A DNA stretch of 64,000 nucleotides, taken from the NCBI GenBank assembly GCA_029259635.1, contig JAJDEU010000047.1, positions 1 through 64,000 of the forward strand, written 5' to 3'. The stretch is from Planctomycetota bacterium. Its GTDB lineage: Bacteria > Planctomycetota > UBA1135 > GCA-002686595. Positions 41,382-49,292 of the stretch are shown here, in pieces (the first letter of the stretch is position 1; every line of letters begins with the position of its first letter). The notes beneath the pieces were generated by a model. It had not been told where the DNA came from, searched no databases, and saw only the letters and a list, made by a program, of their open reading frames with translations. Both the position numbers and the translations under genes were made by a program.

Positions 41382-41705
41382 CTACCGTTCGAGGTGGTGC
41401 GTCGCAGTTCGAGGGGTCGCACGCCTCCATGCGACGAGGTCTCCCTTCATTCCGTCGGTCACTCGTTCGCCGATCAAGTGCGCCTCGCCTCCCAGCTGCG
41501 CGACGCCTCGGACGATCGCCTGGGACGCGAGCAGCCCAATGTGACGCTCTTCGGGATCGTCGTCGTCAAGCAGCGGCGACATGACGTCCGGCGGCCAGAT
41601 CGCCACGACGCCTTGCTCAAGCAGGTTCGCCTGGACGAGTCGCATTGCCTGCGTCTCCTCCGCGGTCGCGGTCGCGAACGGTGCAATCAGGACAGCGAGC
41701 TTCAT
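41382..41705 (-). CDS. Nucleoside deoxyribosyltransferase-like (DUF4406-type) protein (107 aa)
   Basis: I chose ATG 41705 because it overlaps the stop of the methyltransferase (ATGA). The pattern MKLAVLIAPFATATAEETQA, then LLEQGVVAIWPPDVMSPL, then GERVTDGMKGDLVAW fits the small Rossmann-like DUF4406/2-deoxyribosyltransferase-like proteins found in many phages. These are thought to act on nucleosides or nucleotide sugars. Linked with a DNA methyltransferase, it may belong to DNA or nucleotide modification. Catalytic residues are not assigned. Confidence 0.55.
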   Translation of the reverse strand: MKLAVLIAPFATATAEETQAMRLVQANLLEQGVVAIWPPDVMSPLLDDDDPEERHIGLLASQAIVRGVAQLGGEAHLIGERVTDGMKGDLVAWRRATPRTATHHLER

Positions 41706-43378
41706 AGCGCGTCCGGGCCTGCGTCGATCCCGAGCTGGCGCGCGTAGTCGCCCCAGCGCTTGCGGACCACGTCGCAGTATCGAGGGTCGAGCTCCATGCC
41801 GAGGAAGACTCGCCCGCAGCGCGCCGAGGCGATCAGGCACGAGCCGGACCCGGTGAACGGGTCGTAGACCTTGGCCCCGGTCTTCGTCGAGTTCTCGATC
41901 AGCTTCTGCACGATCTCGACGGGCTTCATGGTCGGGTGGACGTCGTTCGCCTTGGGCTTGTCAAAGTCCAGCACCGTCGACTGAGTCCGGTCGTCAATGA
42001 AGTAGTGGCCGGCCCCAGGCTTCCACCCGTAGAAGATCCCCTCGTGCTTGTAGTGGTAGTCCGATCGGCCGAGCGCGAAGGCGCTCTTGTTCCAGATCAG
42101 CGTGTGCTTGCAGGCCCACCCAGAGTCGCGCCAGCCACCGAGCGTCGCGCTCAGCTGGTCCGGCATGGTCGGGGTGAAGACGTAGCAGGACGCGCCCTCC
42201 TTCGAGAACGAGCAGGCGATCGAGAGACTCGACTGCCACAGCTCCTGCGTCTCCTCCAGGGTCAGTGCGTCGTTCTGGATCGTCAGCTTGTCCTTGGTCC
42301 CGCCCTCGTAGGCCACGCCGTATGGCGGATCGGTGTTGACCAGGTCCGCCAGGTCCTCGCCGAAGAGTCGCTTGACGGACTCGCGGTCCGTGGAGCTTCC
42401 GCAGCACAGGCGGTGCGGCCCGAGCGCGTAGATCTCGCCCTCCTTGCTGACCGGCTCCTTCGGCGGATCGCTTGCGCCGGGATCCTCGCCGCCCTGGCCC
42501 TCGGGCGGCTGGAAGTCCTGGTTGTCCGTCAGGACCTTCAGTTCCTCGAAGAACTCCTCGGAGATCCCAGGCACCTCGACGTCGGCCTCCTTGAGACTCT
42601 TGAGCTGTCCGAAGAGAGCCGGCAGGTCCCACTCGGCCATTTCAGCGGTCCGGTTGTCGGCGATCGCGTAGCCGGCCTGGGTGAGCGGGTCGTCGTCGAC
42701 GAACAGGACTGCGACGAACCTCCAGCCCATGGAGGCACCGGCCTGCAGGCGAGCGTTGCCAGCCTCCACGATCATGTTCCGCTTGTTGACGCAGATCACC
42801 TGGCGCTGGTTGTATTTCGCGAGGCTCCCTCGAACCCCGTCCATGTTCTCCTGCGGGTGCTTGCGGACGTTGTCCGGGTCCTTGATCAGGACGCCGATCG
42901 GGATCGCGAGCGCCCGGACCTTCTCGCCGCCCTCGATATGCGCAAGGTCTTGGTGGTCTGCCCACTCGTCGCCCAGGTCCTGGCTGACGTGGTAGGCCAT
43001 GGCCTGTTCGAGGATCGTCACGAGCGCGAGGCTGGGCGGCAGGCCCTTCGCTGCCGCGCCGATCCGGTTGGACTCCTTCTGCGCCCGCTCGAAATCGGCG
43101 CGGGCCTTCTCGCTGATCCGCGGGTCGACCGGCTTGCCGAGTGGCGGGAGCTTGAACAGCTCCACCAGCAGGTCGCCGGGCGGGGCGATCGGCGGTGCCT
43201 TCATGCCGGCGTCAACCGGAATGCCGAACTCGATCTGGTGGAACGCCGCCGCGGTTCGCAGGACGTGGGCGATCCCGCACTTGTCCAGGTTGTAGCGGCG
43301 GATCGTCGCCAGGACAGCAACGAGTGCGTCCTCGGCTGTGGCGGAAGCGTGGTCGTGTTTGTGATTCGTAGATTCCAT
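41702..43378 (-). CDS. ParB-domain DNA methyltransferase fusion (558 aa)
   Basis: The ATG has AGAGGAGGG upstream. Residues 1-155 are an uncharacterised N-terminal extension. Residues about 158-260 form a ParB/sulfiredoxin-like domain (IPIGVLIKDPDNVRKHPQEN, IVEAGNARLQAGASMG, DNRTAEMAEWD). Residues about 310-550 are an amino-methyltransferase: DPPY at 350-353 and DPFTGSGS at 506-513, followed by FLGMELDPRYC. The catalytic motif before the SAM-binding motif marks the beta class, making N6-methyladenine or N4-methylcytosine. ParB-MTase fusions are common in phages and can protect phage DNA from host restriction. No cognate nuclease is seen. Confidence 0.9.
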   Translation of the reverse strand: MESTNHKHDHASATAEDALVAVLATIRRYNLDKCGIAHVLRTAAAFHQIEFGIPVDAGMKAPPIAPPGDLLVELFKLPPLGKPVDPRISEKARADFERAQKESNRIGAAAKGLPPSLALVTILEQAMAYHVSQDLGDEWADHQDLAHIEGGEKVRALAIPIGVLIKDPDNVRKHPQENMDGVRGSLAKYNQRQVICVNKRNMIVEAGNARLQAGASMGWRFVAVLFVDDDPLTQAGYAIADNRTAEMAEWDLPALFGQLKSLKEADVEVPGISEEFFEELKVLTDNQDFQPPEGQGGEDPGASDPPKEPVSKEGEIYALGPHRLCCGSSTDRESVKRLFGEDLADLVNTDPPYGVAYEGGTKDKLTIQNDALTLEETQELWQSSLSIACSFSKEGASCYVFTPTMPDQLSATLGGWRDSGWACKHTLIWNKSAFALGRSDYHYKHEGIFYGWKPGAGHYFIDDRTQSTVLDFDKPKANDVHPTMKPVEIVQKLIENSTKTGAKVYDPFTGSGSCLIASARCGRVFLGMELDPRYCDVVRKRWGDYARQLGIDAGPDAL

Positions 43379-43409
43379 GGTAGCCCTCCTCTGGCTGCCA
43401 CGGATTGTG

Positions 43410-43802
43410 TCACAAACCTCCGACGGTTCGGTGGCGGGGACGCACGTGTTCTATCGTCCGTCCAGTCAGCGGCCGGCGCGTCGCTCTGACGTTGAGCACG
43501 TCTGGTTCGTGCCGGTAGACGTGCTCCTCCATGAACTCGTCCAGCTGCTTCGAGGTGATCCCCCAGCGCATGATCAGCTGGGAGACCGGGAACGAGAACG
43601 AGGTGATCCTCACCTTCCCGCTCTGCACGTCGCGGATCGGCCGCGTCTTCAGGACGCCCTCCTCCCACCAAGCGAGGGACCAGACGTAGTCGATCGGCAG
43701 CACGACATACCACCGGGTCGGCTCGTCCTTGTCGGCGAAGGTCCGGCCAGCGGAGATCACCGCCTCGGGGAGCTTCTTCTTCTTGCGGCGTCGCTTGCTC
43801 AA
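43410..43802 (-). CDS. Hypothetical basic protein (130 aa)
   Basis: The start is taken as TTG 43802, overlapping the previous stop (TTGA), as elsewhere in this operon; this choice is not certain. The N-terminus is strongly basic (SKRRRKKKKLPEAV), the middle has strands and Trp (RWYVVLPIDYVWSLAWWEEG), and the C-terminus a helix (SQLIMRWGITSKQLDEFMEE). It directly precedes the methyltransferase gene. No family is recognised. Confidence 0.6.
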   Translation of the reverse strand: MSKRRRKKKKLPEAVISAGRTFADKDEPTRWYVVLPIDYVWSLAWWEEGVLKTRPIRDVQSGKVRITSFSFPVSQLIMRWGITSKQLDEFMEEHVYRHEPDVLNVRATRRPLTGRTIEHVRPRHRTVGGL

Positions 43803-44200
43803 CCGGTCTTGCGCCTCCGCGCCTTGGCTCGATCGCTGCGCATGGACCCGCGCCTGCCCTGCTTGAAGAGCTTGCGCGGGTTGCCGAGTGGGTCTGCGCC
43901 GTCGGGGACCAGGATCGTCCGCGGGCCGAACAGGGTCTCGTCGCCTTCGAGGCACTCGCCGCAGACCGGGTAGCGCTCGGCCCTCGGTCGCTTGAACCTT
44001 GACCAGCACCTGGCGCACCTCCATTTCTTGAGCGGGACGGGCCGCCCTTTTGTCGATTCCGACGGTTCGGCCACAGGCGCGGGTTCAGCGGCCGGCGCGC
44101 ACGCTGCATGCAGGAGAGGCGGCGTGTCGCCCTCTCGCCATGACCAGCCGCACCCGTCGCACGTGACCAGCGCCGGTGGGAAGAGAGGGCGCTGCTTCAC
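43799..44200 (-). CDS. Double zinc-ribbon protein (133 aa)
   Basis: The GTG at 44200 overlaps the previous stop (GTGA). It has one CxxC knuckle near the N-terminus (TCDGCGWSW) and a second pair (RCARCWSRFKR, YPVCGECLEG). The C-terminus is basic and Arg-rich. The cysteines suggest zinc binding and possibly contact with nucleic acid. Role unknown. Confidence 0.6.
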   Translation of the reverse strand: MKQRPLFPPALVTCDGCGWSWREGDTPPLLHAACAPAAEPAPVAEPSESTKGRPVPLKKWRCARCWSRFKRPRAERYPVCGECLEGDETLFGPRTILVPDGADPLGNPRKLFKQGRRGSMRSDRAKARRRKTG

Positions 44201-44466
44201 TGGACCGGGTCCGCGCAGTGCGGCTCGCACCTCGGGCAGAGCGGTTGACCGCAGGCACAGACGTCAAGCACCGAGGCCTGGAACCCCTGCTCGCACGCAA
44301 CGCATGTCTCGGTCGGGAGCGGGTCGCCCTTCGCGACGGCCAGCTGCTCTTCGCAGATCGAGCGGATCTCTTGGAGCGTCTCGTCGGTGTCGACGTCCGC
44401 GCACCAGGTCAGCTCCTTGATCCGGGTGATCGCCTCGCGCGGCGTCTGCTTGCGCTCGGCGGTCAT
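44197..44466 (-). CDS. Helical protein with C-terminal zinc ribbon (89 aa)
   Basis: ATG 44466 overlaps the previous stop (ATGA). A helical N-terminal half (TPREAITRIKELTWCADVD) is followed by TCVACEQGF and CACGQPLCPRC, spaced as a small treble or ribbon. Neighbouring genes are also Cys-rich. Function unknown. Confidence 0.65.
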   Translation of the reverse strand: MTAERKQTPREAITRIKELTWCADVDTDETLQEIRSICEEQLAVAKGDPLPTETCVACEQGFQASVLDVCACGQPLCPRCEPHCADPVQ

Positions 44467-44612
44467 GCCTTCGCTCCGCACTTGCAGCAGAAGAACTCGC
44501 CGGTCACGATCCTGGCCTGCGGCCCTCCGCATGCGCAGAACCGCGGCGGCGGGCTCCCGGCGACGAACGCTGGCGGCTCCTTGCCTACCTCTGCTTTCCG
44601 CGGCTTCCCCAT
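44463..44612 (-). CDS. Tiny zinc-ribbon protein (49 aa)
   Basis: ATG 44612 lies inside the 3' end of the terminase gene, with GGAGAGG upstream; the stop overlaps the next ATG. The product ends with FCACGGPQARIV and FFCCKCGAKA, a single zinc-ribbon pattern. Coupling to terminase suggests linked expression. Function unknown. Confidence 0.6.
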   Translation of the reverse strand: MGKPRKAEVGKEPPAFVAGSPPPRFCACGGPQARIVTGEFFCCKCGAKA

Positions 44613-46366
44613 GTCGACCTCTCCCCTGGCTTCGGTTCCGTCATTGCCGAGTGAATAGCGTAGCGACCGGCGTCGATCGCGTGGTCGTTCCCCTCGGCTG
44701 GGAACTCCTTGCGGTTGCCCTTGTTGTCCTTCTTCCAGTGATACTCGCCGACCTGGTTGGCGAAGACCGGGCAGGCCGCGTCGACCAGGAGCCGGCCCTG
44801 CTTGAAGAGCGCGGCCAGCGTCCTGATCCCGTCGGCGACAGCGTTGTTGCCCTTGATCGCCGGGAGTCCGTCGTCGACCAGCGTCGCGATCCGTCCTGGA
44901 TCTGCGGGGTCGCAGTAGATCTTCTCAACGCGCCACTTGGTCCACAGCTCGGTGATCTTCTCCTGCCACCAAGCCGGGAGCTGGTCTGCGACGTGGACCT
45001 CTTCGACGACGTGCCACTCGCCCGTCGGGAGCCAGCGCAGGACCACGGCCGCGCCCGGGTTCGAGAAGCCCCAGTCGACGCCCATGACGAACGTGGTCCC
45101 GATCGGATTCTCCTGCGCGCCCAGGCCCTCGCGGAAGTGGAGCGCGCGAGACCAGTGCTCGTAGATCTGACCGTGGAACGCTTCCCAGGACGCCTGCCAC
45201 TCGCGCTGGAAGTAGGCCTCGGGCAGCTGGCTCTTCGCGGCCTCCACCTCGGCGCTGCTGATCGCAGGGTTCTCCGAGGAGAACCAGGTGTAGCCCGCAA
45301 ACTCCTTGTCGAACTTGTCGTCGTTCGGATCGCCGCGACGCCAGATCTCCTCGTAGGCCCAGTTCCGACCGCGGGGAGTTCCGGTGAATATCGCCCAGCC
45401 TCCGGTCTTCGCAAGGCGCTGGCGCAGCGACACCGTCCAGGTCCGGGAGTCCACGAGCGTGAACTCGTCGAGCCAGATCCCGTTGACCGGAGCAGCGACC
45501 AGCGACTCCGGGTTCTGCGCGGAGCGGAACTCGACCCGGTGTCCGTTGCGCAGGAACCAGGTCCGGTTGCTCTCGCTGCCCTTCGTCTTCTCCAGCAGGC
45601 CGAGCTCACGAATGTGGACCTCGAACGCCTGCTGCATGACTCGGCCGATCACCGAGTTGGGAGCGACGAGCCACCAGAGACCCTGCTCGCCCTTCGCCTC
45701 CAGCTGCGGCATTTCGGTGGCGATCCGGTCGCAGAACTTGATCGCGCCCGCGGTCGTCTTCCCGGACTGGACACCGGCCACGATCGCGACGAAGCGAGCC
45801 GGGTCGTTGATCGCCTCGCGCTGCAGACGGTGCGGGGAGAACGATCCCGGCGGCTGCACGTAGGTCATGCGCCACTGATCAAGTGGGGACCAGCCCTGCC
45901 GCCTCAGCAGGTCGGCCTCGATCGGGAGGACGATCGGTTCGCCGATCGCCTGGCGCTGGACGTCAGCGATCGCCTTGATCCACCTGGGGATCTGCGCCAT
46001 GTCGACGGGCGCGAACGCCTCGTCGGTTCCCATGGCCTTCCTCGCCTGAGCCGAGAGCTTCTGCAGCTGGACGCCGAGGATCGCCTGCATGTGGTCGGCG
46101 AGGTTGTAGTGCTTCTCGGCCATGAGCCGAGCCTTGTCGTTCGCCGCGAGTGTCCTGACGCGCGCTTGCTCGTCGTCCCACGCTGCGGACCGATCGACCC
46201 AGGAGTTCTTGGCGCTCCACTTGAAGAGGTGTCGGTTGCCCTTCTTGCCGAGCTGCGCCCCCACCTTTCGCACCGACCGCTCGTGCGGCCTCAGCTGCAT
46301 GTAGAGCTGGAACGCCTCGAACTGCTTAGCGGTCTCGCCTGGCTGTCGTTCCCATGCTTCTGGCAC
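44585..46366 (-). CDS. terL: Terminase large subunit with small-subunit-like N-terminus (593 aa)
   Basis: The GTG has AAAGGAG upstream. The protein packages DNA into the prohead. Residues about 26-66 (SVRKVGAQLGKKGNRHLFKW, then WVDRSAAWDDE) look like the helix-turn-helix of small terminases. The ATPase has Walker A GVQSGKTT (198-205) and Walker B GIWLDEF (296-302); the nuclease has Asp431 (GVDWG), Asp486 (YCDPAD) and Asp565 (DHAIDAGRY). At 593 residues it is longer than many large subunits, in line with a fused N-terminal domain. No separate small terminase gene was found. It lies deep inside the minus-strand operon, far from the portal. Confidence 0.9.
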   Translation of the reverse strand: MPEAWERQPGETAKQFEAFQLYMQLRPHERSVRKVGAQLGKKGNRHLFKWSAKNSWVDRSAAWDDEQARVRTLAANDKARLMAEKHYNLADHMQAILGVQLQKLSAQARKAMGTDEAFAPVDMAQIPRWIKAIADVQRQAIGEPIVLPIEADLLRRQGWSPLDQWRMTYVQPPGSFSPHRLQREAINDPARFVAIVAGVQSGKTTAGAIKFCDRIATEMPQLEAKGEQGLWWLVAPNSVIGRVMQQAFEVHIRELGLLEKTKGSESNRTWFLRNGHRVEFRSAQNPESLVAAPVNGIWLDEFTLVDSRTWTVSLRQRLAKTGGWAIFTGTPRGRNWAYEEIWRRGDPNDDKFDKEFAGYTWFSSENPAISSAEVEAAKSQLPEAYFQREWQASWEAFHGQIYEHWSRALHFREGLGAQENPIGTTFVMGVDWGFSNPGAAVVLRWLPTGEWHVVEEVHVADQLPAWWQEKITELWTKWRVEKIYCDPADPGRIATLVDDGLPAIKGNNAVADGIRTLAALFKQGRLLVDAACPVFANQVGEYHWKKDNKGNRKEFPAEGNDHAIDAGRYAIHSAMTEPKPGERSTWGSRGKQR

Positions 46367-46399
46367 GGGTCTCCTTTGCTCGCCTCGGATCTCTCGGGG

Positions 46400-46669
46400 T
46401 CAGGGTAGCAAAGAACTTGTAGCAGGACGTTCCCCACGGATCGTCTGTCCGATCAGGAACAACTCGGTCGGCGACGGTGGTGCGGTGGTGTCCGGCTTGG
46501 CGATCGCCCGAACGCGTTGCTGCGGTTCGGGTTCTGGATCGGGCGACGGTTCGGGTGGAGCGCTGAACCAGGTGGCGCTGCACTCGGAGCAGACCAGGAC
46601 CGTCGCGAGACCGGCTGGGATCTGCTGGGTGGAGCGGTGGCACTGCGGGCAGGTGGAGAGGCGGATCAC
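46400..46669 (-). CDS. Zinc-ribbon protein (89 aa)
   Basis: GTG 46669 overlaps the previous stop (GTGA). The N-terminus has CPQCHRSTQQ and VCSECSATWF, a CxxC...CxxC zinc ribbon; a Pro/Glu/Asp linker and a short C-terminal tail follow. It lies just upstream of the terminase. Possibly an adaptor; function unknown. Confidence 0.6.
   Translation of the reverse strand: MIRLSTCPQCHRSTQQIPAGLATVLVCSECSATWFSAPPEPSPDPEPEPQQRVRAIAKPDTTAPPSPTELFLIGQTIRGERPATSSLLP
46402..46410 (-). promoter_or_regulatory. Extended -10-like element before terminase
   Basis: On the minus strand the bases read TGCTACCCT, fitting TGnTAnnnT, 35 bases before the terminase GTG and close to the preceding stop. It may give the terminase an internal promoter in this long operon. 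No -35 box is clear. Confidence 0.4.
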
Positions 46670-46833
46670 GGCTCCACCTTGGTGGCGCTGGTCCCCCAGA
46701 ACGGGAGGCCCTTGGTGACCTCGAACCGCCTCTTCTTGTTGTCCCACCATGACCAGAACGCGTGGCCGGCGTGCTTCGCGTGTGCCTTCGCGCGCTCGAT
46801 CGAACGCGCCTTCTTCTCTTCCCACTCGGTCAT
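46666..46833 (-). CDS. Small basic hypothetical protein (55 aa)
   Basis: ATG 46833 and the stop at 46666 both overlap neighbouring genes by four bases. The product is basic with Trp (KKARSIERAKAHAKHAGHAF, WSWWDNKKRR). Size and coupling suggest a real small gene. Function unknown. Confidence 0.55.
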   Translation of the reverse strand: MTEWEEKKARSIERAKAHAKHAGHAFWSWWDNKKRRFEVTKGLPFWGTSATKVEP

Positions 46834-46943
46834 GAGCACCAGCATACGGTCTGCGGAGAGAACGGACGGATCGCGTGTCCGATCAGCTGCCGGACGGTGA
46901 TCCCGGCGTTGATCGCGCAGTAGAGGCAGACGTGGAAGATCAC
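46830..46943 (-). CDS. Very small Cys-containing protein (37 aa)
   Basis: GTG 46943 overlaps the previous stop and its own stop overlaps the next ATG. The 37 residues include CLYCAINAG and end QTVCWCS, which could bind one metal ion. Its reality rests mainly on the coupled start/stop pattern. Confidence 0.45.
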   Translation of the reverse strand: MIFHVCLYCAINAGITVRQLIGHAIRPFSPQTVCWCS

Positions 46944-47176
46944 CCGACGCCGTCCAGCAGGACCTTCAAGGCCTTCAGGACCACACGCTTGGCAGAGCTT
47001 CGGACGAGGGAGCTCGCTGAGTTGGCGGCCTTGACCAGGGCGGCCTCTGCGCATTCGGAGCACAGCATGGCCTCGTTCCCGTTGGCGAGTCGAATGTCGA
47101 GGAACCCAGCACCACGGCAGCGCTCGGCCGTGCAGCCCATGCACTCCTCGTATGCCGCGTCATATTTCTCGTTCAC
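46940..47176 (-). CDS. Cys-rich hypothetical protein (78 aa)
   Basis: GTG 47176 overlaps the previous stop. The sequence has ECMGCTAERCRGAGF and MLCSECAEAAL, four to five cysteines in a ribbon-like order, then a basic amphipathic C-terminal helix. Possibly nucleic-acid binding; no family is recognised. Confidence 0.6.
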   Translation of the reverse strand: MNEKYDAAYEECMGCTAERCRGAGFLDIRLANGNEAMLCSECAEAALVKAANSASSLVRSSAKRVVLKALKVLLDGVG

Positions 47177-47313
47177 GTTGAAAGCCTCCTGGCTGTCTCG
47201 ACTAAGAGCCTCATGTCGTCGGCGCTAAGACCCAGCGACGACACCCACCGGACAAAGCACCACGGGCAGTGCGGCTTGGCAAATGCCCTGTCCCTCAGTT
47301 CGTCGCTGGTCAC
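47173..47313 (-). CDS. Tiny hypothetical protein (46 aa)
   Basis: GTG 47313 overlaps the previous stop (GTGA), and its stop overlaps the next start. It holds one CPWC motif and a C-terminal helix (SADDMRLLVETARRLST). Function unknown. Confidence 0.5.
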   Translation of the reverse strand: MTSDELRDRAFAKPHCPWCFVRWVSSLGLSADDMRLLVETARRLST

Positions 47314-47492
47314 CTGACGTCCGCCTGGCTGGCGACGCCGTTGCGCCTGTCCCGCGACAGCCTGATCCTTCTGAGGTGGTGCTCCGTTGCTCGTTTTCCG
47401 GTCTTCGTCACACACGCCTCGCCTGGAGACACCCTGCAATGGGGGCACTCGTGCGCCAGGGTCTCAAGGTAGCTCGGCCACTCGGTCGTCAT
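47310..47492 (-). CDS. Small zinc-knuckle protein (60 aa)
   Basis: ATG 47492 overlaps the previous stop (ATGA). It carries ECPHCRVSPGEACVTKTGK, which with the following HH pair resembles short knuckles seen in several actinobacterial and phage proteins, and a basic C-terminus. Function unknown. Confidence 0.6.
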   Translation of the reverse strand: MTTEWPSYLETLAHECPHCRVSPGEACVTKTGKRATEHHLRRIRLSRDRRNGVASQADVR

Positions 47493-47683
47493 AGGGAGGC
47501 CCTTCTGGATCTCGAACCCTTCAAGCGACACACCTGCGCCTCATTCCTCTCTGGCAGCGGAAGGCCTGAGAGAAACCCGAGAGCGGACTCCTTGGTTGTG
47601 AAGGGGCCCCAGACCTCTTCGATTTCTCGTGGGCCACCTTCGGTGTCCTCTGAGATCACTGGCTCGATAACGACAAATTTCAT
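47489..47683 (-). CDS. Small hypothetical protein (64 aa)
   Basis: ATG 47683 overlaps the previous stop. The compact alpha/beta sequence (KFVVIEPVISEDTEGG, EEVWGPFTTKESALGFLSGL) looks like a small stand-alone domain. No cysteine cluster. Function unknown. Confidence 0.55.
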   Translation of the reverse strand: MKFVVIEPVISEDTEGGPREIEEVWGPFTTKESALGFLSGLPLPERNEAQVCRLKGSRSRRASL

Positions 47684-48069
47684 GCTTGGTCTCCTTGGGC
47701 CGAGAGGCTGCGCCCCTCGGGCTCCCCGCTGATCTCGGCCATGAACTCCTTCACGATCGGGCAGGTCTTCTTCCCGTGGTGCTCCAGGCAGCCGTTGCAC
47801 CACTCGCCGTCGCAGTCGTGACAGTTGCACGGGGACTTTGAATCCGCGACCAAGATCGCCAGCGTCTTCTGTCGCTCCGCGGTCACCTCGTCGACGAGCG
47901 TCGTCTGCCTCGGGTCGGGGACGAACCGCGCCTCGGCGAAGTCGAACGCATGGCAGCCTGGGCAACGCGGTGGTGGCGTGTCTCGGATCACTCCCCAGAC
48001 GCCGACGCCTCCGTTGCAGTTGAAGCACCACCAGATCCTGTCCGGAACCTCTCTGGGGACGCTGGTCAT
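47680..48069 (-). CDS. Cys/His-rich zinc protein (129 aa)
   Basis: ATG 48069 overlaps the previous stop. It contains CFNCNGGVGVWG with CPGCHAF, and a second cluster CNCHDCDGEWCNGC with a late Cys, so at least two metal sites are likely. The C-terminus is acidic. Role unknown. Confidence 0.6.
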   Translation of the reverse strand: MTSVPREVPDRIWWCFNCNGGVGVWGVIRDTPPPRCPGCHAFDFAEARFVPDPRQTTLVDEVTAERQKTLAILVADSKSPCNCHDCDGEWCNGCLEHHGKKTCPIVKEFMAEISGEPEGRSLSAQGDQA

Positions 48070-48449
48070 TTCTCTCGGTCCTCCCACACGATCACGGTGT
48101 CGTGCATGCCGGCGTCGAAGTAGAGCGTGGTCTTGGACGGGTGGTCGACGCCTTCGACCCGATCCAAGGTGAACCCGATCTCCAGCATGAGGCTGATCAG
48201 GCGTCGAATCCCGGAGCCTTCGACCCCGACCTCGTCCAGGTTGAGCGGAAGCTCAGCGCCGACGCAGGACCGAGTGACCTGGCACGCCACGCACGGGCAG
48301 TCGATCTTCCGGTCGCCCCAGACGGAGAGGCACGCAGGGCAGGTGACGTTCTCCCAGCAGCCGACGACCTTCTTGGGCGAGGCCCCGCATGCGCCGACGA
48401 GGAGGTTGCCCATGTTGATTGAGCAGGCGATCGCCTTCTTCTTGCTCAT
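48066..48449 (-). CDS. Hypothetical protein with zinc ribbon (127 aa)
   Basis: ATG 48449 overlaps the previous stop. The first half has VGCWENVTCPACLSVWGD and CPCVACQVTRSC; the second half is a small alpha/beta domain (IRRLISLMLEIGFTLDRVEG). Coupled on both sides. Function unknown. Confidence 0.6.
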   Translation of the reverse strand: MSKKKAIACSINMGNLLVGACGASPKKVVGCWENVTCPACLSVWGDRKIDCPCVACQVTRSCVGAELPLNLDEVGVEGSGIRRLISLMLEIGFTLDRVEGVDHPSKTTLYFDAGMHDTVIVWEDREK

Positions 48450-48706
48450 GCCTGCCCTCGCCTCTTCAACTCGTCGAGGCACTCCTGGCAGATCTCGCCG
48501 TTGTGCTTCACGAAGAGTCGATCCCACGGCTTGCCGCAGAGGGTCGTGTCGCCTGGCTCGAACGTGGTGGCGGCCTCGGGGTTGTCCGGGTCGAAGGCCT
48601 TGTTCTCCACGTAGTGCCTTGGCGGAATGACCCGGCCCCCCTTCTTCTTCTCGCACTCGGCAATGATCTTCTTCACCACCTCGTGGGTGGCCGCGGGGTT
48701 CGTCAT
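48446..48706 (-). CDS. Hypothetical protein with C-terminal CxxC pair (86 aa)
   Basis: ATG 48706 overlaps the previous stop. The N-terminal helix is Lys/Glu-rich; further on TTLCGKPWDRLFVKHNGEIC and QECLDEL hold three or four cysteines in a ribbon arrangement. This pattern is common in small actinophage-like proteins. Function unknown. Confidence 0.6.
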   Translation of the reverse strand: MTNPAATHEVVKKIIAECEKKKGGRVIPPRHYVENKAFDPDNPEAATTFEPGDTTLCGKPWDRLFVKHNGEICQECLDELKRRGQA

Positions 48707-49026
48707 GAGTCGTCCCGCAGGGACGCGAGCAACCCGTCGGTGATCTCGCGGTGCTCGCCGGGGACGATCGGGAGCGAGACGGTGTAGCCGTGGACGTCGA
48801 CGCAGGGCTGCGTGACGCTGATCGCGACCGGGAGCTTCTCGAACCGGAAGCGCCGACCGCATGTCTCGCAATGCGCCCGGACCTCCAGCACGTAGCGGTG
48901 CAGGTCGTCCAGGTAGGTGATCGAGCACTCGGCAAGGGTCCGCTCGTTGTGCTTGCACCCCTCGGGTTCTGGCAGCGGGGTCCCGCTCATGTCGATCGGG
49001 ATCTTGATCACGTTCTCTTCGGTCAC
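48703..49026 (-). CDS. Hypothetical protein with Cys pair (107 aa)
   Basis: GTG 49026 overlaps the previous stop. It has GCKHNERTLAECS and HCETCGRRFRFEKL, then a beta-rich end with a histidine (VHGYTVSLPIVPG). Possibly a metal-binding beta domain. Function unknown. Confidence 0.6.
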   Translation of the reverse strand: MTEENVIKIPIDMSGTPLPEPEGCKHNERTLAECSITYLDDLHRYVLEVRAHCETCGRRFRFEKLPVAISVTQPCVDVHGYTVSLPIVPGEHREITDGLLASLRDDS

Positions 49027-49292
49027 TCGGACTCTCCTTCTGGCATGAACACCTCGAAGCCGGACCGCTGGACGTCAGCGAGCTTCTTGGCGTTGGGCGT
49101 GAACTCTGGACAGCGGCCGGCGCGGTGAACCGAGAGCTTCCGCGGGCCGTGCTTGGCGTGGTCGTAGGCGTTGACCTGGCAGGCTCCGTAGTTCGAGCCC
49201 GGTGCGAACCGGCCATGCTGGCACTCGCCGCACCCGAGGGAGAGCGTGTATCCGATCGACTTGAGGACGGCGATCTTGTTCGGGTCAGGCAC
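49023..49292 (-). CDS. Cys-rich hypothetical protein (89 aa)
   Basis: The GTG start overlaps the previous gene by eight bases. Cysteines lie in GCGECQHGRF, GACQVNAYDH and GRCPEFTPNA, a spacing like short rubredoxin-type or ribbon proteins of phages. Function unknown. Confidence 0.6.
   Translation of the reverse strand: MPDPNKIAVLKSIGYTLSLGCGECQHGRFAPGSNYGACQVNAYDHAKHGPRKLSVHRAGRCPEFTPNAKKLADVQRSGFEVFMPEGESE

Noticed and set aside
41936..43489. 517-codon plus-strand frame opposite the methyltransferase
   Set aside because: The minus strand codes for clear ParB and methyltransferase motifs; the plus-strand product is Val/Leu/Arg/Asp-rich noise.
44387..46408. 673-codon plus-strand frame opposite the terminase
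   Set aside because: The minus strand has intact Walker and nuclease motifs; the opposite translation has none.
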